DNA of 64,000 bases, from the NCBI RefSeq assembly GCF_000516985.1, contig NW_006917092.1, forward strand, positions 388,619 to 452,618, given 5' to 3'. Source of the stretch: Pestalotiopsis fici W106-1. Taxonomy: Eukaryota; Ascomycota; Sordariomycetes; Amphisphaeriales; Sporocadaceae. How positions within the stretch are numbered: position 1 is the stretch's first letter; each line of letters begins with the position of its first letter. Below, piece by piece: positions 21,154 to 30,862 of the stretch. The notes beneath the pieces are model-generated. The model did no database searches. It was not told the DNA's origin and saw only the letters and a list, made by a program, of their open reading frames with translations. A program made the position numbers and the translations under genes.

Positions 21154-24100
21154 ATGTTCAGGCGAGATCAAGTGCTTGAATTTGGGCAGACCTCGACCCA
21201 GTTCCACGGTTCGGGCATTCAAAACCACAACGGGCGCCTCCATGCTGGCAGAGATATTATCATCAATAGTGCTACCCCGAAGGCTGACGAGAGCCGAGAT
21301 GACTTGCACAGACAGGAAGTCCTCCGCTCGTTACGATTTGAGCAAATGGGCTCACGCCAACAGAGCATCAAAAGGGCCCATGCGCAAACGTGCCAATGGT
21401 TCTTTGAGACCCGAGAATACAAGAGTTGGCTGGACACGAACAAGTCTCAGGAACATGGTGGCTTCTTGTGGATCAAGGGAAAGCCCGGAGTGGGAAAATC
21501 AACTTTGATGAAAGTGGCGCTTGATCATACTAGCCAGACTTTTCATGGCGGGGACTCTTGCATCATATCCTTCTTCTTCAATGCTCGGGGCAATGATCTT
21601 GAAAGGTCAACGACTGGACTGTACAGGGCGCTATTGTTCCAGCTGCTCAAAGCACGCCCGGATTCCCAGATCGTTCTTGACACTATCGAAGGTGGCCTTC
21701 AGTGGAGCATCGAATCGATAAAGCAAACATTTGAGCGAGCCCTGAAGAAGCTTGATCATCAACAACAACTCATTTGCTTCATCGATGCCCTTGACGAGTG
21801 TAAAGAACAAGAGATTCGTGAGCTGGTTTCGTGGCTCGACGAGCTAAGCTGTGACCATCCACTTCACGCCTGCCTCGCAACTAGACACTTCCCAAACATT
21901 ACGATCAGAAAAGGTTTACAGATTAACCTCGAGAGCCGACAAGAGCATATCCAGGATATATGCTGTTACGTGAGGGACAAACTCTATTTCAAAGACGACC
22001 GCCGGCTTGCGACTCGAATACGAGTGGAATTGCAGACAAAGGCGTCTGGTATTTTCATGTGGGTTGTTCTTGTAATAGACATGTTGAATAGGGAGTACGA
22101 CTCGGGACAGAAACATAAAATCCTTGAAAAGATTCGAGAGCTACCCTATGACCTACACGAACTATTTCGAGATATCTTCACACGCGGCCCCGGCCCGAGC
22201 CAAGGACTACTTCTTTGTCTTCAGTGGATCTTGTTTGCCAAATACCCCTTGACTCCGAGACAGCTATACCTTGCTATCATCTCTGGAACAGAGCCCAATT
22301 ACCTCGTCCGGTGTCATTCAAAGGAGATTTCTGATGACGATGTGGAACGCTACATCCTCAATGCCTCCAGAGGTTTGGCAGAGATTACCAAGTCGTGGCG
22401 ATGGACTGTCCAGTTCGTACATGAATCCATCAAAGACTTTTTGGTCAAAGAAAACGGAATTGGCACAATCTGGGCAGACTTGAAAACAAGCCTTGAGGGC
22501 CAAAGTCAGGAAGCTCTCAAGCGTTGCTGTCTGCAGTATCAGACCACTGTGTATGCATTGTTGCGTCAGACCGTCTCTATTGCGCTGTTAAGACGGCTTT
22601 TACCTGAAATCGTGGAGCACCGCAAAGTCATCAGCCGGAAATACCCATTCCTGGAATATGCAAATGACGGTGTTTTATTCCATGCAGACCAGGCTGAGAG
22701 ACACAAAATCAAGCAAGACGCCTTCCTCCGCCAATTCAGTACAGAAGCGTGGTCCAAGTTACAAGACGTCTTCGAAGTTCGTGGGGCACGATGGTATTGG
22801 CCCAATGTCAGTCTACTCTATGTCCTGACCAGAAAAGATTACTCGGCACTGATCCGAGCTTCTTCTCTTCATTCCTGTTTCGATGTTGAAGGCGGGCCGT
22901 ACGGTTCACCGGTCTTCGTGGCGTTGGCAACCAAAAACTTCGCTGCACTCGAATCTCTACTCGAGGTCTTTGTTAAAAGACGGACTTTCGATAATATGTC
23001 ATGCCGCGATCAAATACAGCTTGTGAGACTCGATTATGACAAAATGGCCAAGAACAACTTCAGGGATTTTGTCTTCTCTCGTACCAGAGGCGTGGTATCT
23101 CATCTTGCAGAGTTCGGGTGCAGTGGCATACTGGAAATCTATTTCAGTACCAGTATTTATCTATCTGATCCAGACAGCAAAGATGAAGACGGCTGGACCC
23201 CATTGTCATACGCAGCGCGCACTGGTGATGTCGCTACCGTACGACTACTGGTTGACCGCCACGCTTGTGTGAACAACAGAACGGGCAAAGGATGGATGCC
23301 ACTACATCTGGCTTCGTTAAAAGGACATCTTGAGGCCGCAAAACTATTGATTGACAGGGGGGCCGAGGTGGACATGCCGACGCGTGATGGAAAGACGCCA
23401 CTGTACTGGGCTCGGAAGAAAAAGAATCTTGATCTCGAGAAGTTATTGATGGGTCACGGTGCTGTTCTGGAACAAGTCGCAATTCACGACGGGACACCGC
23501 CATATGAGACTGTCGCGAAAGATGAGCCACCATTGTATGGGACTAGGCCGAAAGCTCCTCTTAAGTTCACGAAGACCTCGATCAATGACGACGCCAAGTT
23601 TAGGAATACAACGACTGATAGATCGATGATAATTCATCTTTCGAGGGATCAACTTGAGACAATAAAACTCATTCTCGAAGGGGCGGCCGATGCAAATACA
23701 CGGTACAATGATGACGGATCAACAATCTTGTGTAGTGTCTCACGGTATGGGTACACGGAGATTGCCAAGCGACTGCTTGATCGCGGTGCCGACATTAATG
23801 CAACAGGCAATCAGAAGAAAACACCACTACACTGGTCGATATCGCCATATAGGAATTTGGAAACCGTCAGGCTGCTTCTAGACCGGGGCGCCAATGTCAA
23901 TGCACTTGGTGATCATACGGAAACACCTCTGCATTTGGCAGCGTGGTATGGGTACNNNNNNNNNNNNNNNNNNNNNNNNNNNNNNNNNNNNNNNNNNNNN
24001 NNNNNNNNNNNNNNNNNNNNNNNNNNNNNNNNNNNNNNNNNNNNNNNNNNNNNNNCTTGATCGCGGTGCCGATATTAATGCAACTGGGAATCAGAAGGAA

Positions 24101-24691
24101 ACACCGCTGCACTGGTCGATATCGCCATATAGGAATATGGCAATCGTCAGGCTGCTTCTAGACCGGGGCGCCAATGTCAATGCACTTGGTGATCTTGCGG
24201 AAACACCACTACATAAGGCAGCGCGGTATGGGCACACGGAGACTATCATATTACTGATTGATCGCGGCGCCGATGTTAATGCAAAGGCTCTTGATGGAAA
24301 AACAGTTTTGCATGATGCTGCTGAAAGTGGATCTATGGCGATTGTCAAGTTACTTCTTGATCGCGGCGCTGATGCAGATGCAAAGTCTATGGCAGGCATG
24401 ACACCTTTGCAACTGGCTACCTTGAAAGGACATCGTAAGGCCATGAACATTCTGCGAAATCACGACCCTCATACTATGGACTCCTCCTCTAATGAAGAAG
24501 TCTCCTCTGATGATGAAATCTCCTCCTCTGATGAAGAAGTCTCCCTCCCTGATGAAGAAGTCTCCTCCTCTGATGAAGAAGTCTCCTCTACTAATGAAGG
24601 AGTCCCCAAAGTCTCCACATCCGTAGAGACAGAAAACATACATGGAGTCAAGCGCAGAAGGCTTACTAGAGATCAATACGCTCCCGTTTGA
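21154..24691 (+). CDS. NACHT-ankyrin repeat protein (fungal STAND/NLR-like), gapped
   Basis: Signal-transducing ATPase with numerous domains, the fungal counterpart of NLR immune receptors, likely cytosolic and linked to non-self or stress sensing. The ATG at 21154 starts an uninterrupted frame. A Gly/Asn-rich N-terminal stretch (GSGIQNHNGRLHAGRDIII) is of the kind often found ahead of fungal NACHT domains. Walker A is GKPGVGKST (residues 109-117), Walker B is LICFIDALDEC (206-216), and LATRHFPNI follows as the sensor strand. A winged-helix region follows (GLLLCLQWILFAKYPLTPRQ). From about 23170 ankyrin repeats run to 24460 (GWTPLSYAARTGD, GWMPLHLASLKGH, GKTVLHDAAESGS). The end is a Ser/Asp/Glu repeat and KRRRLTRDQYAPV. 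The 100-N gap at 23956-24055 sits between two nearly identical repeats; the frame before it is 1 and after it 2, so 100 is a placeholder and not the true length. Confidence 0.88.
23776..24235 (+). repeat. Near-identical two-ankyrin DNA unit flanking the gap
   Basis: The 180 nt at 23776-23955 and the 180 nt at 24056-24235 align without indels and differ at about 17 positions by my count. Each encodes about 60 residues spanning two ankyrin repeats (LDRGADINATGNQK, LLLDRGANVNALGD). The sequence just before the first copy (about 23755-23775) shows that a full unit would be about 201 nt, or 67 codons. Confidence 0.9.
23956..24055. other. Assembly gap, 100 N
   Basis: Exactly 100 undetermined bases, a conventional placeholder. 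It falls where a repeat unit would place a 21-nt linker, so the true missing sequence is probably 21 nt plus a whole number of about 201-nt units. Confidence 0.97.
24481..24610 (+). repeat. Ser/Asp/Glu-rich 21-nt coding repeat
   Basis: About six copies of a seven-residue unit, SSDEEVS with variants LPDEEVS, SSNEEVS and STNEGVP, coded by repeats of roughly TCCTCCTCTGATGAAGAAGT. It forms an acidic tail between the ankyrin array and the basic C-terminus of the NACHT protein. It is the sort of tract that varies in length between strains. Confidence 0.85.
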
Positions 24692-25304
24692 CGCTAATCA
24701 ACAAGGGGTGTGACACTTCAGGAGTCATTGAATAAGATGATTGAAATATATCGCAGATGAGCACTATTACATTGCCTGCAAGAATCTCGTCAAGCCTGTC
24801 TCCCTCTTTTCCTCGAGAGATGTAGATATTCTTCAATCAAGCATTCTATTGTGAAGTGGTAGTCGTATCACTCGTTCAAGATGATATGCATCGGTTCAAA
24901 CTGGCCAGAATTGCAAATGCGTCGTTATCTTTCCGACGCCGTGTTGGATGGACTATCGGGGCAGTTGCTCAGATCTTTATGTTTCTGATTCGTTATACAG
25001 TAAGCCATGTATCACAAATAAAGAGCAAGTACATTGCAAGGACGGTTCGATTTTACACCACAATCTAAGTACCGATGATGCGCCGCAGCCGTGACTATGT
25101 TGTATCGGACCCTTTGGGTGATACAACGGGAATAGTGATCAAGTCTGACTATTGACGCATTAATTTCGTATATGTAGACCATTTTTTGTTCATCTATTTA
25201 TTTTGAATACTAGCCGCATCAGGTTTATAGCCACACAGTATACCAGAATCTTGGCTAGTAAGCGCACTTATGGATCATGTCCGAAACTTAGGGCCCCTTT
25301 CCCC
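24692..25304. other. Convergent 3' flanks, NACHT-ankyrin / HODM-like gene
   Basis: No gene seen. AT-rich, with dispersed short frames only. Confidence 0.5.
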
Positions 25305-26725
25305 TTACGGTGTTTCTACCACTTCGTCCCTCAAGAACCTCTTGACAGCATCGCTCCAGTTTGGTGCCCTCTTGTAAAAGTACATGTTGGGCGAGCTACC
25401 AGTCTGCAACCCATCGATTGCATCTGCCAGGGCAGGTCCGCTGCCCTCTGCCTTGATCTCTCGCAGAGGATACATGTAAGTACGAATTGTCAAAATCACA
25501 TCGTCAGAGTCTTGAAGGCGATGGAGTACTTGTCTCTCGCAGCGCAGGCAGGCCTAGAGAAGAAACTCTGGATTTAGTGAAACTCTCTTGTCAAAGTGAT
25601 CTATCCCGTAACAGTAGGAATAAGGGAGAAAAGAAAATCGTGGAACACATGATATAGTGCATTGTACCTTTTCAAAGTCGACTTCTTCCGCCTCTACCTT
25701 GTCTCCTGCGTATAAATGCACGTTTGCCACGGAAAAGAGGTTTCCGCTGGTCGAAATAGACCACTGCTACATGTTAGGCCCATATATTTCTCGTCGGGGA
25801 ATACATCTAGAGAACCTCCTTACATTGTGTCTCTTCACAAACTGTCCAGGGGCCATGCGCTGCAAGAATCTGTTCATGCTTTTCTTGAGTTTGACGTCGT
25901 AGTCAGGGACAGGCACGTGAATCTGTGACATGTTTTTGCCAAATTTCTGCGCCCAGTCAAAACCGTTGGGAAAACAGGCCACAAATGCCGTTAGTTGGAA
26001 CTCGTCGCTTTCTGCATCGTGCTGCAGAATGAGGAAGTCCTCTTCTACTTGTCGACCAATGGCTTCCAGCATGGACGAAGAGGTTGCCGTCGGATGCAGC
26101 GGGATCTTATCCTTGGTGACGAGATTCAGGAGGTGTGACGCCTGTGATCTAGATTCCGGGATAATTTTGAATACATCACTGTAACGTGTAGGCAAATAGG
26201 CGTTCACCATGAAAGCGTACAGTTTGCTGATTGTGCCATGTGCGCTTGGCAGCGCACGAAGAACTTGGTCGCGGTTGGATTGCAAAAGCTGGCAACGCAA
26301 ATCGATGCGGTTCTTGTAATGTTTATCAATCTGAATCCAGTCCGATAGCTTCATTTGCTCAATGCCTACACAAAGAGCCGAGCTCATGTCAGTAACTTGT
26401 ACATCGGTATCAATGCTCAGGAAAGGGGCACCAATGGCCTACCCATGGTTATGTGATATTTTGGCTTGAAAGTCCGAAGCCGTAATGGCTCTTGTGCTGA
26501 CCATGAGAAGTTGATAAGCGGTTCTATTTTGTCCAGCGGTGTCTGGCCCGATGTATCAGCCGTGGGCTTTGCGTCGAGGGGTGACGGCGTCATGCAGCGG
26601 AAAGCAAAGCGGAGGCCGATCAATAACAATAAGATTGATGTTGCGGTGGTAGCCATTACCCATTTAGGGCTTTGGCCATGCTCTAAACACCACGGGAAAA
26701 CATTCCAGTCGTAGAATCGATCCAT
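25305..26725 (-). CDS. HODM/DUF3445 family protein with N-terminal membrane anchor
   Basis: Member of PF11927, the family of the alpha-like subunit of bacterial heme-dependent oxidative N-demethylase, which uses a PAS-like heme fold to strip methyl groups from dimethylamine-type substrates. The fungal substrate is unknown. The ATG at 26725 (MDRFYDWNVFPW) leads to a membrane helix, WVMATTATSILLLLIGLRFA. Family motifs follow across introns: LRTFKPKYHITMG joined to IEQMKLSDWIQIDKHYKNRI; then LHPTATSSSMLEAIGRQVEE, DEFQLTAFVACFPNGFDW, IHVPVPDY, MNRFLQRMAPGQFVKRHNQW, CLRCERQVLHRLQ and VILTIRTYMYPL. Introns lie near 26417-26369, 25822-25765 and 25668-25557. All joins keep the frame. The C-terminus (APNWSDAVKRFLRDEV) is normal. 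It opens the accessory block that also holds ADC-like, ALDH and permease genes. The first impression of a P450 was wrong: there is no FxxGxRxCxG heme loop. Confidence 0.82.
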
Positions 26726-27955
26726 GTCTCTTCTGAAAGGATGTAGCACAATCTGATAGTCGCTGATGAGAGGCAACAAGAAAATATTGCGGGGTTGTAA
26801 TTGAAGAAAATGATGCTCTAATAGTCGGACACAATAAGCCAAGGCAAAAAAATTACTCCAGCAAGTACAGTAGCGGAGGGCTATCGGGATATCTAGACCA
26901 GCATTTTACAACAGAAAGTTCATGTATCGTTACTCGAGTATCTTGCAGAAGGCGATAAGCACCAGAAACAAAACTCGTTCTGGCCCAACAGAAACCATCA
27001 GAAACCTTAGGGAATGTATTGAACAAGGTACTGAGTAAGCCGAGCTGCTGCTTGCATAAGGCATGGGGTACGTACTGTCACTCTGGCTAGTATAGGCTGG
27101 CAAGTCACCGCCTATGAATGCCATTTTGGGCGAAAGTGCGCACCAATCACATTCCCCCATCACAGGTATTAGTGGCACATAACGCAAGTGATCGTTGAGT
27201 GGAGACTGATCACAAATTGACCCTGGTAGTCTCTTTTCAAGCTGATAAGATCAAACAATTTCTTCGATAACAGTCGATGAACTAGTCGTGCCGCCCAATT
27301 TAATTGGTGTCTCAAGTCAGTGTATGGTTAGATCAATCCCAAGTACAAAAGTTCGATGGAGAAAGATCCCCACAGGTGCGTATGTATCACTCGGCTGTTG
27401 TATGTCGTGTTCGTTGTATAGCGCAATTTGAGAACTGGCCGTAAATGGACAAGGTGCGACTGTGGCGAGCTGTTCTAGATCAGTCTGTGGATCCCTTTAC
27501 TCAAATGATCTTCGTTACGCAAACGATATGGACTATATTGAAAGAAGCCAAGATGCAAAGTTGCAATGAGGGTTAGTATAATCCATACCGACAGAAACAG
27601 TGGGCAACGGACTTTCAGATGGCTTTAGGGTATAGGGGAAAGAGGAGGAAACCACGTACAAGTCGCCGAACATGCACCCAGAGTCCGCACTATTGCTGCA
27701 ATAGGCAGTCTCTTGAACTCTTCTGGCATCAAGGTAGGGACTTGAAATGATCAACTGCTGGATGAGTCAGCTGCTCAGTATACGCATATATCAAGAAAGC
27801 GAAGCAGCCCTGCTGGAATAGTATGGGGACATTCGCCTCTGGCATTTTAGCTTGGCGAGTAGAATCATCGTCTCATCGTCTCATTATCCAAATCACATAT
27901 CTATCATTTTATTCTACCTGTAAATTCTCAACAAGTTCCCCAACTTTAGCCAGCT
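26726..27955. other. Divergent spacer, HODM-like / ADC-family gene 1
   Basis: 1.2 kb without a supported gene. Minus frames at 26930-27187 and 27533-27754 show no motif. Confidence 0.45.
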
Positions 27956-28792
27956 ATGCCTTTCGTCGCGACTGAAGAGCAGGTCAAGGCCTTTCAGGCC
28001 TTCTCACATCGGCCTGGGTTCTCGCAAGAGGTCATTGCTGTTGATTTCGAGACAACCCCCGAATTCGTCAAGAGCGTTCTACCCCCAGGGCTAGAACCGG
28101 CCATCAGGCCTGTGGGTACAGTGTCTCTGTCGACGTGGGAGAGCAAGCTCTGCGGCGAGTTCGAGTGCACCATGGTCTCGCTGCAGGCAGTGCACGATGG
28201 CGTCGAGGGCAAGTACATCCTGACCCTCATCGTCTCGGGAGACACGCCCGTGACCTGGGGCCGAGAGATCTGGGGAGAGATCAAGAAGACGGGCGTGACC
28301 AAGCTGTTCCGCAGCGGTCACCGTCGCTCTGGCTTTGGCGAGCGCAATGGCGTGCGCCTGGTGGAGATGAGGGCCACGTTTGACGAGGACCTGCCACCCA
28401 ATGTCGAAGAGTCCATTGGCTACGAAATCAAGGCCTACCCTTCGTCTACTGGTATAGGTTTGCACGATGAGCCCAGACTTCTCAAGCTCAACATCACCGA
28501 TCATAACACGGTCCGAGCCGAAGGAAAGGGTACCCTCATACTGCGCGGCACGACGAGCGACCCGCTCCATGACATCCCCATCAAGTCAATCGACAAATTC
28601 AAGTATGTCAGCGGAGTGGCGGATTATTTTGTTCTGGAAGAAAAGCCTCTGGGAATTGGCAATGCCTACCTTCCCTATCTGATTGGTCGTCATTACGATG
28701 ATCTGCGGGCCTTTCAGATTGGAGCTGATTTCGACAAAACTACCCAGATTGAGCACAAAGTCTCTGCAGCTAGAGAATTCACCTCACTCTAG
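27956..28792 (+). CDS. Acetoacetate decarboxylase-family protein 1
   Basis: Single-exon protein of 278 residues in the acetoacetate decarboxylase fold (PF06314). Members decarboxylate beta-keto acids through a Schiff base on a lysine, though many fungal members act in secondary metabolism as aldolases or dehydratases. Seen here: FETTPEFVKSVLPPGLEP near the N-terminus, VSGDTPVTWGREIWGEIKK in the middle, where the Lys pair sits at the place of the catalytic Lys115-Lys116 of the classic enzyme, and a C-terminal DPLHDIPIKSI. The usual Pro before the lysines is replaced (EIKK rather than PKK). No signal peptide. A paralogue lies 0.45 kb downstream in the opposite direction. The family assignment is good; the reaction is not known. 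Confidence 0.82.
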   Translation: MPFVATEEQVKAFQAFSHRPGFSQEVIAVDFETTPEFVKSVLPPGLEPAIRPVGTVSLSTWESKLCGEFECTMVSLQAVHDGVEGKYILTLIVSGDTPVTWGREIWGEIKKTGVTKLFRSGHRRSGFGERNGVRLVEMRATFDEDLPPNVEESIGYEIKAYPSSTGIGLHDEPRLLKLNITDHNTVRAEGKGTLILRGTTSDPLHDIPIKSIDKFKYVSGVADYFVLEEKPLGIGNAYLPYLIGRHYDDLRAFQIGADFDKTTQIEHKVSAAREFTSL

Positions 28793-29237
28793 GTACAGTC
28801 TTGTTATATTGAGGAATTGTTTCGAAATGAATTTAATGTGACACGAAGCAGTACGCAAGTCACCAAAGGGGCAAATAGTGATTCATGTACAAGCAATTGA
28901 TCTCAAGAATGTCGTAGAGAGTAGACGTGTACAGTGTATCATATCAGTGTAGGCCTGACCCCATCGATTGACAAAAGTTACAAAATTTCGTGATATTCAT
29001 ACTGTATACGGAATCTTTCCAAAGCCTAGGTTTTCTTCATCATGTTCAAGATAGAGCGGTACAAGACTCAAAAATTTGATTACAGTGAGAATTGTACTGT
29101 ATTGTGAATATTTCAGGAGACATATATCTAATCGGAAAACGAACGAGCAATTTCAAGACTTTAGATTCGAAGGTCAAATATCGGCTTCATGACTAGCTCT
29201 ATATGATACAAGTAGGCCGTAGCACATGAAGGTATGG
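28793..29237. other. Convergent 3' flanks of the two ADC-family genes
   Basis: AT-rich; no gene seen. Confidence 0.5.
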
Positions 29238-30062
29238 CTATTGTCCGGCAGCATCCTCAGCCTTTGCCTTTGCAGCCGCGCGTGGCCAGTCATCGTAGAA
29301 TCGGCCATAGACATAAGGTCTGTAGTCTACCGAGTCATCAAGTTCGATTTCCCTCAGCACCTTGGTGGCCATTGAACACCCCGATGCCCAGGCTGAAGTA
29401 ATTTCCTTGACTGGGATGGTGTGCAGCGGGTCATCGTCTGTTCCCTTTAATGACAGCTTGGTGTGCTCCAACTCTCCATCCTGAGACGTAAAAATGCTTT
29501 GGGTACATTCGAACTCGATCAGAGTAGGTTTACAGCTGAACCCGCCCGATGGCCGCATTACAGCCTTGATCTCATAAAATACGGACTTGATGGTCTTTGG
29601 CTCCGTGTTGAATTCTGGTGCCTGGAGAAGCGTATTCAGACGCATCTCGGCGCCCTTGCGGTGGGCAAGGACACATGTCTTGCGGCCGTTTCCCATGAGG
29701 TGGACTTCGCCCAGCTTCTTTGGCATTGACCACACCTCGCGGCCAGTGGCGAGAGATTGGTCACGGTTGACAAAGACCGATAGCGTATAGCTGCCGGGCT
29801 TGCCCTGGTAGAGGACATCGAGCGAGACGACGCCTGCCTCCTCGTCCTCGCCCGTGCGCTGGTCGTCGATCTCCTCGCAGTTTGTGCACACGTACATTGT
29901 TCCAGTGGCTGGCCGAGGGACCTCAAAACAAGGTGGAATAACCTCGCGTGCAAAGTCGTGATCGGTTATAAAGGTAGTACCAACTGCGTGGTTCAGAGCG
30001 GTGACATTGCGGTAGAACAAGTCGTATGCTTCGACTTCCTCGGGAGTGCGCACATAACCCAT
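29238..30062 (-). CDS. Acetoacetate decarboxylase-family protein 2
   Basis: Paralogue of the gene at 27956, 274 residues from the ATG at 30062 (MGYVRTPEEVEAYDLFY). The frame runs further upstream but without another ATG. Shared marks with protein 1 are the GRE(I/V)W segment, here LATGREVWSMPKKLGEVHLM, and the late DPLHTIPVKEI. Here the lysine pair is preceded by Met-Pro, the form typical of active acetoacetate decarboxylases, so this copy looks the more canonical. A YIC-like first part (FITDHDFAREVIPPCFEVP) aligns with the same region of protein 1. The two genes are convergent, and this one is head-to-head with a Zn2Cys6 regulator across 0.8 kb. Soluble, cytosolic; substrate unknown. Confidence 0.83.
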   Translation of the reverse strand: MGYVRTPEEVEAYDLFYRNVTALNHAVGTTFITDHDFAREVIPPCFEVPRPATGTMYVCTNCEEIDDQRTGEDEEAGVVSLDVLYQGKPGSYTLSVFVNRDQSLATGREVWSMPKKLGEVHLMGNGRKTCVLAHRKGAEMRLNTLLQAPEFNTEPKTIKSVFYEIKAVMRPSGGFSCKPTLIEFECTQSIFTSQDGELEHTKLSLKGTDDDPLHTIPVKEITSAWASGCSMATKVLREIELDDSVDYRPYVYGRFYDDWPRAAAKAKAEDAAGQ

Positions 30063-30862
30063 AATGCCGACTTTGTTTGGTTCTTGGTGCGACAGAGCGA
30101 GAGAGAGCAATTCTCGTCCCAATAAGAATCATTGACCGTTATCGTGAGTCGTATCCTGACGATTGACTATTTATTAACACGGTAAACTTGATGTTAATCC
30201 AAGGCCTGAGAAAGATGCACTATATCTTTTTTCCTATTACGTCCAAAGTGCGATGCGCCATAGCAGGCTATAGGCCTGCTGGGATTACCCAACGGCTGCT
30301 ATCGATGTGACGAATTAGGGCCGTCCTTGACCAACAGGGGTGCGGAGCAGCTATCACGCGACGTATGCAAGAGATACGTACGTGAAGTTCTATATCAGAG
30401 GTGCGCTCATGCCTTAGGTTCAATGACTAATAAATTGTATTACTACATATGTTAGCATAATCATCACCAGGCTCACCATATTTGCATCGCCTAGGCAAGA
30501 GTCGCAAGACCATGTCGTCGGCAAGTCGGAGGGGTGGGGGTGGGGCCTCCACTCCCGGCGACAGGCTCAGCTCATGGCCGAGTGTGTTGGCTCGACTGAC
30601 CAATACACAGACGACCCAGACTCAGTAGCACTCTCAAGCCTTCCCTGAAGACTAGAGGGACTCTTATCTAGATTGCACCTATTCACGTTCCAAACTAACG
30701 GCTCCCATCCACATGTCGCTTCTCCATATCCCGCGGGGTTGACTCACCAGCTCCAGCATGCATCCCCCCATGGCGCCGTGACTACACGTGATAACACGTC
30801 TGGTCGGCCGTGTCTGTAGTCGGACGAGATTGCAGTGTTGACAGCAGAACAACAAGCAAATC
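30063..30862. promoter_or_regulatory. Divergent promoter, ADC-family gene 2 / Zn2Cys6 regulator
   Basis: 0.8 kb spacer between an enzyme and a pathway-type regulator. At about 30527-30545 it has a run of G tracts (GGAGGGGTGGGGGTGGGG). No clear inverted CGG pair was found by eye. Confidence 0.4.

Noticed and set aside
25305..26725. Cytochrome P450 as first reading of the membrane-anchored protein
   Set aside because: There is an N-terminal anchor but no ExxR or heme-binding FxxGxRxCxG loop; the motifs fit HODM/DUF3445 instead.
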